Below, one piece after another: positions 1 through 7,018 of a DNA stretch of 13,401 nucleotides. Positions within the stretch are counted from its first letter, which is position 1; each line of letters opens with the position of its first letter. The DNA comes from Ignavibacteria bacterium. Lineage in GTDB: Bacteria; Bacteroidota; Ignavibacteria; Ignavibacteriales; Melioribacteraceae. The notes beneath the pieces are model-generated. The model was not told the DNA's origin. It made no database searches and was given only the letters and a program-made list of their open reading frames with translations. Both the position numbers and the translations under genes were made by a program. The stretch covers positions 1 through 13,401 of the forward strand of contig DAIEQP010000386.1 in assembly GCA_027347805.1 (NCBI GenBank), read 5' to 3'.

Positions 1-795
1 CTTAAGCGGGGTTTTCTTCAAATCATTTTCAACATATTTCCAATTGTCTTCCGCAAATCCATTTTGATCTTGAGAATAGTCTTTGTGCCCGGACTGGAAC
101 ATATTAAAGTCAAGCCATTCTTTGTTCTGAAACCAACTTGATGACTGCATTCTGCCAAAAGGATGAAATGTGATTAAATGATTTTTATCATACTTCTTTA
201 ATGTTTCACCCAGTTTATTCCAAACATCAAGGTTTTCGTTTCCTTTTATATCTCCTCCGTTAATCCAAATTAAATTTGGTTTGTTTTTATACCGCTCAGC
301 TAAAAATTGTGCATATGATTCAATGTTTTTTTTGTTGATGAATCCATTCTTAACGTTTGAGCCCCAAACAGGAACAAGTGCCAGATAAATATTTTTCTTA
401 GCCGCAAGATCAAGAAGCCTGTCTATATAATTCCAATAACCGGATTTTGAATTATCTTTGTTACGAGTTTTGGGAAAGGACGCGTCATTGTTAACAAATG
501 CAGAATCTCCGTAAACATTTACGGCCGGAGCAGAATGGATTATCATAACCTGAATAACATTAAATCCTTTTTTCTCACGATCATCAAAATATTTTTCTGC
601 TTCTTCATAATTTAACTTTTTGAAAAGAAGCCAGCCGGTATCTGCCAGCCAAAAGAATGGTGTTCCATTTTCATGTTGAAGATATTTTCTGTTGCTTGAG
701 ATGGAGAGTTTCCAGTTATTGGCGGGAACGGACTGGCATATTACAATTGAAAAAGATGATAAAAATATTACAAGTAAAGGGGAAAACTTTTTCAT
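1..795 (-). CDS. Secreted DUF4038 / apiosidase-like glycoside hydrolase (GH140-type), N-terminal part, cut by window edge
   Basis: This frame is open for 265 codons from an ATG at 793-795 to the left edge, so the C-terminus is missing. Residues 1 to about 21 are a signal peptide (MKK, then a hydrophobic run), so the product is probably exported; the cysteine at residue 20 follows isoleucine, a poor lipobox. The mature part reads like the TIM-barrel of the DUF4038 family: FFWLADTGWLLF near residues 47-58, a strand GFNVIQVMIIH at 77-87, a helix-strand segment LLDLAAKKNIYLALVPVWG at 127-145, then NLIWINGGD at 174-182 and a strand HLITFHPFG at 206-214. Characterised members are apiosidases (GH140) acting on pectic rhamnogalacturonan II, but other DUF4038 proteins have unknown substrates, so the sugar specificity is inference. 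The gene diverges from the histidine kinase gene with 93 bp between starts, and shows no functional link to it. Confidence 0.82.
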   Translation of the reverse strand, partial: MKKFSPLLVIFLSSFSIVICQSVPANNWKLSISSNRKYLQHENGTPFFWLADTGWLLFKKLNYEEAEKYFDDREKKGFNVIQVMIIHSAPAVNVYGDSAFVNNDASFPKTRNKDNSKSGYWNYIDRLLDLAAKKNIYLALVPVWGSNVKNGFINKKNIESYAQFLAERYKNKPNLIWINGGDIKGNENLDVWNKLGETLKKYDKNHLITFHPFGRMQSSSWFQNKEWLDFNMFQSGHKDYSQDQNGFAEDNWKYVENDLKKTPLK

Positions 796-888
796 ATGTT
801 AATTTTATTAATGTTTGGGAGACACTATTAACTTAATAAAAGCTGTTTATTTCCGAAAGCCAAGTAGTTATTTTAGCAGTGAAAAATT

Positions 889-2730
889 ATGGCAATGTTA
901 AGTTTATATACTACCAGTTTACGTGATAAAATCCTTCTTGGTTTTACCGTGATTCTTTTGATCATGTTTCTTGCAACATTGTGGAGTATTTACAATTTCT
1001 ACAGGTTCAACGAAACAATCAAAAAAACCATGCAGGATAATTATTCCGTAATTATTGCAGTTGATAATATGGGCAAGTCGCTCGATGAACAAGTGCAGTC
1101 TGTAATTGTAATGTTTAATCAGGATTTTGAAAAAGGGGACAGTCTTTTTACAAAAAGCGGCGTAGATTTTTTTTACTGGCATCAGCGAACCAGAGATTTA
1201 GTTTCTTCTTACGAAGAAAGAAAAATTTTAGATTCAATGCAGGTAGAGATAAATCACTTTAAGCAGGAGAATATTGAGAAGCTTGATTATAGAATATTTA
1301 TGAAAGGACAGGCTTCAAAAGTAAAGATTGATCTTGGAAATCTGATTACACAGCTGCAGACAATTAAAGAAAGATGCAATCGTATTTTGGAAATTAACCA
1401 CGTGTTTCTGAACAAAGCCGTAGAAGATGTCAGAACAATTACTCAGACCGCAGCAATAACAATTCTTGTAATTCTCCTTGGAGCCATTGCGCTTAGTTTT
1501 GTTTTTGCTACAAAATTCTCAGAGTACATTGTAAGACCGATAACGAAGTTGAGACAATCGGTATCTCACGTTGCAGAGGGAAATTTTGAAGAAAGAATAG
1601 AACTTGATGAAAATTCAGATGAGATTAATGCTCTCGCAGACGAATTTAATAAGATGAGTGAAAAACTTCAGGTCTACGAAGAACTTAACTTCAATAAAAT
1701 TTTATTTGAAAAGAAAAAATCAGAGCTGGTAATTGAGGGAATGAATGAACCGGTACTGATGATTAATGATAATTTTGATGTATTGTTGTCTAACAAGGCA
1801 TTCGACGAAATTTTCGGTGAATCAGCTGTCAACAATGATGAGATAAAAAAAATCCTAATCAAAGAAAAAGCAATTGCAGGAAAAATTTCTGTTGCAACAG
1901 AAAAATCTCACCGGGAAGACGTTATTAAAATTAAAGACCACCTTGGAAATCAGAAATATTATAATGTAATTGCAGCATTGCTAAATATACCAGAAAGCGG
2001 CGCAACAGGAACAGTGTTTGTCTTTAATGATGTTACTAAGTATCAGGAATTGGACAGAATGAAGTCCGAGTTTATCGCAAAAGTTTCTCATGAATTAAAG
2101 ACCCCACTTACTTCTCTTGGAATGGCACTTGGTCTATTTGAAGATGGTATTGTTGGAAAGATCAGCAAAAAACAAAAAGACCTTGTTTTATCTATGAAGG
2201 AAGATTATGAACGATTGAACAAATTGGTATATGAAATTCTAGAATTAACAAAACTGGAAGCTAATCTCGGCAAAACTAAATTTGAAAAATTCGAGGTAAA
2301 TAAATTAGCGGATTATATTTCGAAAAAGTTTTCGATACTTGCCAAAGAAACCAAAATTTCGCTGGAAGTAAATGACAAAACCAGTAAAGCTGAAATAAAT
2401 GGAAACATGGATACAATGATAAGTGCCGTTGAGAATCTGGTTGCTAATTCGCTAAAATTTACACCGCGCGGTGGCGAAATTAAAGTCGATTTTATAAAGG
2501 ATGATGGAAATGTCTTTATTGAAATTTCCGATACCGGTATTGGTATAAGTCCGGATAATCTTAAAAAAGTTTTTGATAAATTTATTCAGATAGATGATTC
2601 GGCTCCTGGAAGTTTGGGGCTTGGTTTATCAATCGCAAAAGAAATAATTGAACTCCATAATGGAGAAATAAAAGCCTTTAGTGAGTTGGGTAAGGGAAGC
2701 ACATTTCAAATTAAATTACCGGTTGCATGA
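889..2730 (+). CDS. Transmembrane sensor histidine kinase (HAMP-PAS-HisKA-HATPase)
   Basis: This is a 613-residue sensor kinase. Helix TM1 spans about residues 16-38, a mainly helical periplasmic sensor domain 39-187, and TM2 about 189-210. A HAMP linker follows at 211-263 (IVRPITKLRQSV, then DEINALADEFN), then a PAS-like domain at about 275-390. The HisKA H-box is FIAKVSHELKTPLTSL with phospho-acceptor His401. The HATPase domain has the N-box around ENLVANSLKFT (Asn520), G1 DTGIG (548-552), the F-box FDKFIQ and the G2 box GLGLS (577-581). All catalytic elements are intact. An in-frame TGA at 880-882 blocks upstream starts; ATG 889 or 895 are both possible and neither has a clear Shine-Dalgarno site. 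It overlaps the NtrC-type regulator gene by 4 bp, so the two are a cognate pair. The layout resembles KinB/AlgB of pseudomonads; the signal sensed cannot be read from the sequence. Confidence 0.95.
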   Translation: MAMLSLYTTSLRDKILLGFTVILLIMFLATLWSIYNFYRFNETIKKTMQDNYSVIIAVDNMGKSLDEQVQSVIVMFNQDFEKGDSLFTKSGVDFFYWHQRTRDLVSSYEERKILDSMQVEINHFKQENIEKLDYRIFMKGQASKVKIDLGNLITQLQTIKERCNRILEINHVFLNKAVEDVRTITQTAAITILVILLGAIALSFVFATKFSEYIVRPITKLRQSVSHVAEGNFEERIELDENSDEINALADEFNKMSEKLQVYEELNFNKILFEKKKSELVIEGMNEPVLMINDNFDVLLSNKAFDEIFGESAVNNDEIKKILIKEKAIAGKISVATEKSHREDVIKIKDHLGNQKYYNVIAALLNIPESGATGTVFVFNDVTKYQELDRMKSEFIAKVSHELKTPLTSLGMALGLFEDGIVGKISKKQKDLVLSMKEDYERLNKLVYEILELTKLEANLGKTKFEKFEVNKLADYISKKFSILAKETKISLEVNDKTSKAEINGNMDTMISAVENLVANSLKFTPRGGEIKVDFIKDDGNVFIEISDTGIGISPDNLKKVFDKFIQIDDSAPGSLGLGLSIAKEIIELHNGEIKAFSELGKGSTFQIKLPVA

Positions 2731-4058
2731 TGCAGAATTCGAGTATTCTTGTTATTGATGATGAAGTAAATATTTTAAAAACAATTGAGCTTTCGTTAAT
2801 TGCCCATGGCTATTTGCCGGAAGTATTTTCTAATCCGCTTGATGGTATCAATCGAGCTAAAGAAATTTTCTTTGAGGTAGCCTTTGTTGATCTAAAAATG
2901 CAGCCGTTGGATGGAATCGCTACGCTTCAGGAAATAAAAAAAATATCTCCGGATACAACAATTGTTCTTATGACCGCGCACGGTTCAATTGAAAGCGCAG
3001 TGGAAGCAATAAAAAAAGGCGCTCACGATTACATTTCAAAACCGTTTACACACAAAGAATTTTTGCATCTCGTTGAAAAAGCATTTGAACATCACCGGCT
3101 TGCTAAACAGGTCCGCGGCTTAACATATGATATTGAAGAGGAACTTCAGAAAGATACTTTCATAACGGTTAATGTAAAAACTAAAGATATATTAAATACA
3201 GCAAGGGAAGTTGCCGACAGTGATATTCCAATTATGATAGAAGGTGAAAGCGGTACTGGAAAAGAATTGCTAGCAAAATTTATTCACACACATAGTTCAA
3301 GAAAAGAAAATCCTTTTATAGCAATCAATTGTTCTGCAATACCGGAAAATCTTTTTGAAAGCGAACTGTTCGGTCACGTTAAAGGGGCATTCACAACTGC
3401 CATTAAAGACAGGACCGGAAGACTGGAACTGGCAGATGGGGGCACTTTGTTTTTAGATGAAGTTGCAGATATTCCTAAACAGATGCAGGTAAAACTTCTT
3501 CGTTTTTTGCAAAACAAAGAATTTGAGAGAGTAGGCGAAAGCATCACTCATAAAGTTGATGTTAGAATTATTAGCGCAACGAATAGAAAAGTTGAATCCG
3601 ATCTTGCTGATGGAACAATTCGAGAAGATTTTTATTATAGAATAGTTGGTCTTAGGTTAAATATTCCGCCGCTTAGAGAAAGACGCGATGATATAAAAGC
3701 TTTGCTTGAACATTTTATAAAGAAGTATGCCGCCGGAAAACAAACAAAAATTCTGGATGAAACTTTGAAACTGTTGATGGATTATGACTGGCCTGGAAAT
3801 ATCCGTGAATTTGAAACAGTAGTAAAACGGCTGCTGGTTTTTGCTAAGGATGGCATTATAAAACCAGAATTTTTACCGATAGAAATTTTTGAATTTAAGC
3901 CCAAACAGGTTATTCAGCAGATCCAAAAGATTGACGATCTTGAAAAGCAGCACATTGAAGATGTTCTTAAGCTGGCCCCGACAACCAAGGAGGCGGCTAA
4001 AGTTCTTGGAATATCCGAAACGACGCTCTGGAGAAAGAGAAAATTATTTGGTCTTTAA
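2727..4058 (+). CDS. NtrC-family sigma-54-dependent response regulator (receiver-AAA+-Fis HTH)
   Basis: This is a 443-residue regulator. The receiver domain (about 5-120) carries the acidic pair Asp11-Asp12, phospho-acceptor Asp55 (VAFVDLKM), Thr83 and Lys105. The AAA+ domain (about 145-385) has Walker A GESGTGKE (173-180), Walker B GGTLFLDEV (238-246) and the arginine-finger region REDFYYR (299-305). The sigma-54-contacting loop, normally GAFTGA, reads GAFTTA at 220-225. The C-terminal Fis-type helix-turn-helix is KEAAKVLGISETTLWRKRKLFGL-like at about 421-443, of the kind seen in AlgB-like regulators. Its start overlaps the kinase stop (ATGATG at 2727-2732; either ATG could be used), which implies translational coupling. 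On phosphorylation it should oligomerise, hydrolyse ATP and open sigma-54 promoters. Its likely targets include the adjacent tonB operon, where tandem palindromes and a sigma-54-like element lie just downstream; that link is inference. Confidence 0.95.
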   Translation: MMQNSSILVIDDEVNILKTIELSLIAHGYLPEVFSNPLDGINRAKEIFFEVAFVDLKMQPLDGIATLQEIKKISPDTTIVLMTAHGSIESAVEAIKKGAHDYISKPFTHKEFLHLVEKAFEHHRLAKQVRGLTYDIEEELQKDTFITVNVKTKDILNTAREVADSDIPIMIEGESGTGKELLAKFIHTHSSRKENPFIAINCSAIPENLFESELFGHVKGAFTTAIKDRTGRLELADGGTLFLDEVADIPKQMQVKLLRFLQNKEFERVGESITHKVDVRIISATNRKVESDLADGTIREDFYYRIVGLRLNIPPLRERRDDIKALLEHFIKKYAAGKQTKILDETLKLLMDYDWPGNIREFETVVKRLLVFAKDGIIKPEFLPIEIFEFKPKQVIQQIQKIDDLEKQHIEDVLKLAPTTKEAAKVLGISETTLWRKRKLFGL

Positions 4059-4070
4059 ACTCAAACTACC

Positions 4071-4104
4071 TTTCATATTGAAATCACCACATTTCATTTT
4101 GAAA
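4071..4104. promoter_or_regulatory. Tandem TTTCA-N3-TGAAA palindromes, candidate enhancer sites for the adjacent NtrC-type regulator
   Basis: Two copies of the same palindrome lie in the 179-bp gap after the regulator gene: TTTCATATTGAAA at 4071-4083 and TTTCATTTTGAAA at 4092-4104. Both have perfect 5-bp arms around a 3-bp spacer, and their centres (4077 and 4098) are exactly 21 bp apart, which is two helical turns, placing them on the same DNA face. They sit about 104 and 125 bp upstream of the start point implied by the sigma-54-like element at 4177. Paired sites at that distance are typical for NtrC-family activators. The identity of the binding protein is inference. Confidence 0.5.
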
Positions 4105-4176
4105 ATAACAGTTGATTTCTTTTATCTAAAAGCGCATTTTTAGCCCCATTGTTCGGTATAAGACTGACTTTCCCTC

Positions 4177-4191
4177 TGGCATAATTTTCGG
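4177..4191 (+). promoter_or_regulatory. Candidate sigma-54 (-24/-12) promoter for the exbB-tonB operon, partial match
   Basis: The sequence TGGCATAATTTTCGG resembles the consensus TGGCACG-N4-TTGC. The -24 block matches five of six bases (TGGCA, then T for C). At the correct spacing the -12 block is TCGG, keeping the central G but changing the GC dinucleotide to GG. The predicted start near 4202 would leave a leader of about 36 nt before the exbB ATG at 4238. The same bases also contain TAATTTTC, one mismatch from a Bacteroidota-type TAnnTTTG element, so a housekeeping promoter is an alternative reading. Confidence 0.35.
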
Positions 4192-4237
4192 ACAGTAATA
4201 AACGAAACTTATTCATTAAATCTAAGGAGTAACACAA

Positions 4238-5029
4238 ATGAAACAATCTGCTTTTATTGTCTCTCTTTTCTTTGTCGCTATGATAGCGGGGTATGCAATT
4301 TATGAATTAGTCTTTGGTAACCCAGCAAACTTTGCTGATTTTGCTACTAAAGGCACAAAACACACTCCGTTAAATGGAAACCTTTTAGGAACTGTTTACG
4401 TAGGCGGTCCGCTCGTAGCTTTATTGATTGCATTATCAATCATGGTAACTGCTGTTATCATCGAAAGAGCAATTACTTTAAGAAAAGCTCAGGGAAAACA
4501 AGCAATTCCAAAATTTTTCAAATCAGTTATCGATCAAATTAGAAATGGTAAAATTGACGAAGCTGTTGCATCTTGCGATAAACAAAGAGGTTCGGTTGCT
4601 AACGTATTAAAATCAGCACTCACACGTTATCAGGAAGTTACATCAGATAAATCTTCAATTGATAAAGAAAAACAATTAGTGGAAGTTGAACGAGCTGTTG
4701 AAGAAACTTTGATGCTCGAAACACCACTCCTCGAAAAGAAATTAATTGCTCTTTCAACCATTGCTTCCATCGCTACAATGGTTGGTCTTTTAGGAACAGT
4801 AGTTGGTATGATTCGTTCATTCAAAGCTATGGCTGCTACAGGCGGCGCTCCAGATGCTATTGGTCTTGCTACCGGTATTTCTGAAGCGTTGATCAACACA
4901 GCAGGTGGTCTTATTGTGGGTATCGCTGGTATCGTTGCTTATAACTTTTATGTAAACAAAGTTGATAATTTCACTTTCCAGATTGATGAAGCTAAATACA
5001 ATGTTATGCAATTATTAAAATCAAAGTGA
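4238..5029 (+). CDS. exbB: ExbB/TolQ/MotA-family proton channel subunit
   Basis: This 263-residue inner-membrane protein forms, with ExbD, the proton-driven motor that energises TonB. Hydrophobic segments lie at about 4-26, 55-76, 169-192 and 212-236. The first is an additional N-terminal helix compared with the three-helix E. coli ExbB, a layout common in FCB-group homologues. The cytoplasmic part lies between the second and third listed helices. The signature segments are GLLGTVVGMI (183-192) and ISEALINTAGGLIVGI (214-229); Thr187 and Thr221 line up with the channel threonines of E. coli ExbB (Thr148 and Thr181). A strong Shine-Dalgarno site AAGGAG at 4224-4229 fixes the start. It is the first gene of a close-packed operon through the TPR gene, with exbD 8 bp downstream. 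Confidence 0.94.
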   Translation: MKQSAFIVSLFFVAMIAGYAIYELVFGNPANFADFATKGTKHTPLNGNLLGTVYVGGPLVALLIALSIMVTAVIIERAITLRKAQGKQAIPKFFKSVIDQIRNGKIDEAVASCDKQRGSVANVLKSALTRYQEVTSDKSSIDKEKQLVEVERAVEETLMLETPLLEKKLIALSTIASIATMVGLLGTVVGMIRSFKAMAATGGAPDAIGLATGISEALINTAGGLIVGIAGIVAYNFYVNKVDNFTFQIDEAKYNVMQLLKSK

Positions 5030-5037
5030 GGTAATTA

Positions 5038-5511
5038 ATGCCGCACATTAAAAAGAAAAGAGTCTCTGTTCGTATTGATATGACTCCGCTTGTAGACGTG
5101 GCGTTTTTGCTCTTAACATTTTTCATGATGACTACTACTTTTAAGCCAGTTGAAGATGTTGAAGTGATAATACCCACATCACATTCGGAAATCAAACTTC
5201 CGGAAACTAATACCATGCTGCTTTATGTTGATAAATCCGGAAATCTTTTTATGGGCTTCGACTCGCAGACAATGATGGAAAAAATGTTTGGCAGCGAGTA
5301 TAAATATAAACAAGCAAGTCCTGTAAAATTAGACATACTTGGCGAAACTTTAATGAAAGCGAGAATTTCTAACCCGAAACTCAGAACTATTGTTAAAGCT
5401 GATGCATCTGCTGAATATGGTGTTATTCAAGATGTTATGGATATTCTTGATAAAGTAAAAATATCCAGATTCAACATGGTAACTAATTATGAAACTGACC
5501 GTAAAAGTTAA
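5038..5511 (+). CDS. exbD: ExbD/TolR-family biopolymer transport protein, first copy
   Basis: This 157-residue protein has a short basic cytoplasmic N-terminus, one transmembrane helix at about 17-36 and a periplasmic domain. The membrane motif DMTPLVDVAFLLLTFFMM contains Asp20, equivalent to the essential proton-carrying Asp25 of E. coli ExbD. The gene follows exbB by 8 bp, with GAGG at 5028-5031 overlapping the exbB stop codon as a ribosome binding site. Its periplasmic domain (about 40-157) has an inserted stretch rich in Met, Phe and Lys around 70-95 that the second copy lacks in this form. Residues 12-33 are identical to residues 31-52 of the next gene, while the rest of the two proteins diverges, so they look like subunits of one mixed complex. 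That mixture is inference. Confidence 0.93.
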   Translation: MPHIKKKRVSVRIDMTPLVDVAFLLLTFFMMTTTFKPVEDVEVIIPTSHSEIKLPETNTMLLYVDKSGNLFMGFDSQTMMEKMFGSEYKYKQASPVKLDILGETLMKARISNPKLRTIVKADASAEYGVIQDVMDILDKVKISRFNMVTNYETDRKS

Positions 5512-5525
5512 AATAGGAGATTAAT

Positions 5526-6029
5526 ATGTCCGGTGGCGACGTTGGCGGCGATGGCGGTGGTTCAAAACGGAAAAATAAATTTAGCAAGCGCAAACCAAAA
5601 AAGAGATTGAATATTCGCATAGACATGACTCCTTTGGTTGACGTTGCATTTTTATTACTAACGTTTTTTATGATGACCACTGTATTTCGTTTGCCTCAAA
5701 CACTCGAAATAAATCTTCCACCTAAAGATGTGGATATTAAAATTGGTGAATCTAACCTTCTTACAATTCGTGTTGATGAAAATATGCAATTGTATTGGAA
5801 TGTCGGGTTCGAGGTTCCGCATAAAATTAGCTGGGATGATTTTAATAAATTCTTAAAAACAAAGAGGGCCGAAAACCCAAGATTCAATGTGCTTATTAAG
5901 ATCGATAAAAAAAGTAAATATCATATGATGATTGATATTATAGATGAATTACGAGTATGTGGTTTAGACCGTTATGCTTTAGCTCCAATGACGGATATTG
6001 ACAAAAAAGAAATGGCAAGAGCTACATAA
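5526..6029 (+). CDS. exbD: ExbD/TolR-family biopolymer transport protein, second copy
   Basis: This 167-residue ExbD paralogue has a longer N-terminus than the first copy: a Gly/Asp-rich start (residues 1-13) and a Lys/Arg-rich stretch (14-31) before the single helix at about 36-55. The proton-carrying aspartate is Asp39 in the same DMTPLVDVAF motif. The periplasmic domain begins with LPQTLEINLPP, the expected strand-loop of the family. The Shine-Dalgarno site AGGAG lies just before the ATG, and the gene is 14 bp after the first exbD. Paired exbD genes behind one exbB are common in Bacteroidota-like genomes. The extended charged N-terminus could face the cytoplasmic part of ExbB, but no role can be assigned from sequence. 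Confidence 0.93.
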   Translation: MSGGDVGGDGGGSKRKNKFSKRKPKKRLNIRIDMTPLVDVAFLLLTFFMMTTVFRLPQTLEINLPPKDVDIKIGESNLLTIRVDENMQLYWNVGFEVPHKISWDDFNKFLKTKRAENPRFNVLIKIDKKSKYHMMIDIIDELRVCGLDRYALAPMTDIDKKEMARAT

Positions 6030-6034
6030 GGAGG
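6028..6034 (+). promoter_or_regulatory. tonB: Strong ribosome binding site that fixes the tonB start
   Basis: The sequence AAGGAGG ends 8 bp before the ATG at 6043 and starts inside the stop codon of the second exbD. An alternative in-frame ATG at 5998 would add 15 charged residues and overlap exbD by 32 bp without any comparable site, so 6043 is the better start. Confidence 0.8.
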
Positions 6035-6042
6035 AAGAAAAA

Positions 6043-6795
6043 ATGGCAGAAGCAGTAGCATTACAACAAAATAACGTGTACGGAGCTTTTGAATTAAAAA
6101 AGATCTATCCACGTAACTACACCATTGGTGTGGGACTCGCTATTTTTCTTCATCTATTGTTAATCGGCACTTATTACTTCGTACAAGTTCTTTCTCGTGA
6201 AGATGAGGGAGGTGCCCCAATGGTAAAAATGAAGATTAATTATAGCGATCTTGGTCCACCACCATCAATTGAAAATGTTGCACCACAAATTCAAGTTGCT
6301 GGTCCTGTTGCCGCACCTACAGTTGGTGTGCCTGTTCCAGTTCCTGATGAAGAAGCACCACCAGAACAAGTGATTGCTTCTCAGACAGAATTGTCTCAGC
6401 AACAAGCCCCGGCAATTTCAGAAGATTTATCGGCGGGTGCTCAAATTCAGCAGGATATTAAGATTGAAGAAGAAAAGAAAATGGATGATGATCCAGATAT
6501 GAATGCTTTCCAGGCTGTTGAAAAATTACCGGAAATGGTTTTCTCTGCAAAACCAGAATTCCCGGAAATTGCTAAACGTGCCGGTATTACAGGAAAAGTA
6601 TTCGTAAAAGTTTTGGTTGATAAAGAAGGTAAACCGAAAAAAGCAGTAGTAATTAAATCGGATTCCGAATTATTCAATCAACCTGCTATTGATGCTGCTT
6701 TAAAGAGCGCTTTCACACCGGCTCTTCAAAATCAACATCCAATAGCTGTTTGGATTGTGCTTCCATATCGATTTACATTAGAAGGACAACAATAA
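6043..6795 (+). CDS. tonB: TonB energy transducer
   Basis: This 250-residue protein spans the inner membrane once and reaches across the periplasm to outer-membrane TonB-dependent receptors. A cytoplasmic N-terminus of about 26 residues precedes the anchor helix at about 27-49, which contains His37 (FLHLLL), corresponding to the functionally important histidine in the E. coli TonB helix. A flexible linker follows (about 55-155), rich in Pro, Val, Glu and Gln, including PVPVPDEEAPP and an acidic EEEKKMDDDPD stretch. The C-terminal TonB domain covers about 160-247, with PEFPEIAKRAGITGKVFVKV, DKEGKPKKAVVIKS and a final strand IVLPYRFTLEG. The start was chosen on the ribosome binding site at 6028-6034. 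It is the output arm of the ExbB-ExbD motor encoded just upstream and ends 1 bp before the next gene. Confidence 0.94.
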   Translation: MAEAVALQQNNVYGAFELKKIYPRNYTIGVGLAIFLHLLLIGTYYFVQVLSREDEGGAPMVKMKINYSDLGPPPSIENVAPQIQVAGPVAAPTVGVPVPVPDEEAPPEQVIASQTELSQQQAPAISEDLSAGAQIQQDIKIEEEKKMDDDPDMNAFQAVEKLPEMVFSAKPEFPEIAKRAGITGKVFVKVLVDKEGKPKKAVVIKSDSELFNQPAIDAALKSAFTPALQNQHPIAVWIVLPYRFTLEGQQ

Positions 6796-6796
6796 C

Positions 6797-7018
6797 ATGA
6801 AAATGGCGCAGGTAATGAAAATGGTTGCTTACACTGCCGGCGCATTGTACGTTCTTTTAGGTTTAGCTATACTTTTTACAAATCTATTCCCATCATATCT
6901 TCCTACTCAGTTTAAGATATTGATGGGAATAGTTCTTTTTTTATATGGAATGTTTAGACTTGTTTCAATTACACTTAATCGAAGAAAAAAAAATGAAGAG
7001 ATTGAAGAGGAAGAATAA
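6797..7018 (+). CDS. Small two-helix membrane protein of the tonB operon, function unknown
   Basis: This predicted protein has 73 residues with two hydrophobic helices at about 10-31 and 38-59, separated by a short loop (FPSYLPTQFK), and a strongly charged tail RRKKNEEIEEEE. The positive cluster after the second helix favours both termini in the cytoplasm. The start lies 1 bp after the tonB stop; a second ATG at 6803 is possible. No clear Shine-Dalgarno site is visible, so translation is probably coupled to tonB. Its 3' end overlaps the lipoprotein gene by 26 bp. I do not recognise a named family. Position and strand alone suggest a role connected with the TonB motor. Confidence 0.75.
   Translation: MKMAQVMKMVAYTAGALYVLLGLAILFTNLFPSYLPTQFKILMGIVLFLYGMFRLVSITLNRRKKNEEIEEEE

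Noticed and set aside
4126..4143. A CTAAAA/TTTTAG hairpin after the regulator gene as a terminator
   Set aside because: The stem is only 6 bp, entirely AT apart from one GC pair, and no T-run follows, so it is within chance for AT-rich DNA.
3889..4143. An 84-codon plus-strand frame overlapping the 3' end of the regulator gene
   Set aside because: It is out of frame over the helix-turn-helix codons, has no ribosome binding site, and its tail is made of the non-coding gap with the palindromes.
5998..6042. A longer TonB start at 5998 adding 15 residues
   Set aside because: The extension is a charged stretch overlapping exbD with no ribosome binding site, while AAGGAGG sits at the right distance from the ATG at 6043.
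6945..6992. A longer start for the lipoprotein at 6945
   Set aside because: It would bury a clear lipoprotein signal sequence (basic start, LVSC lipobox) behind 16 extra residues and lie deep inside the preceding gene.
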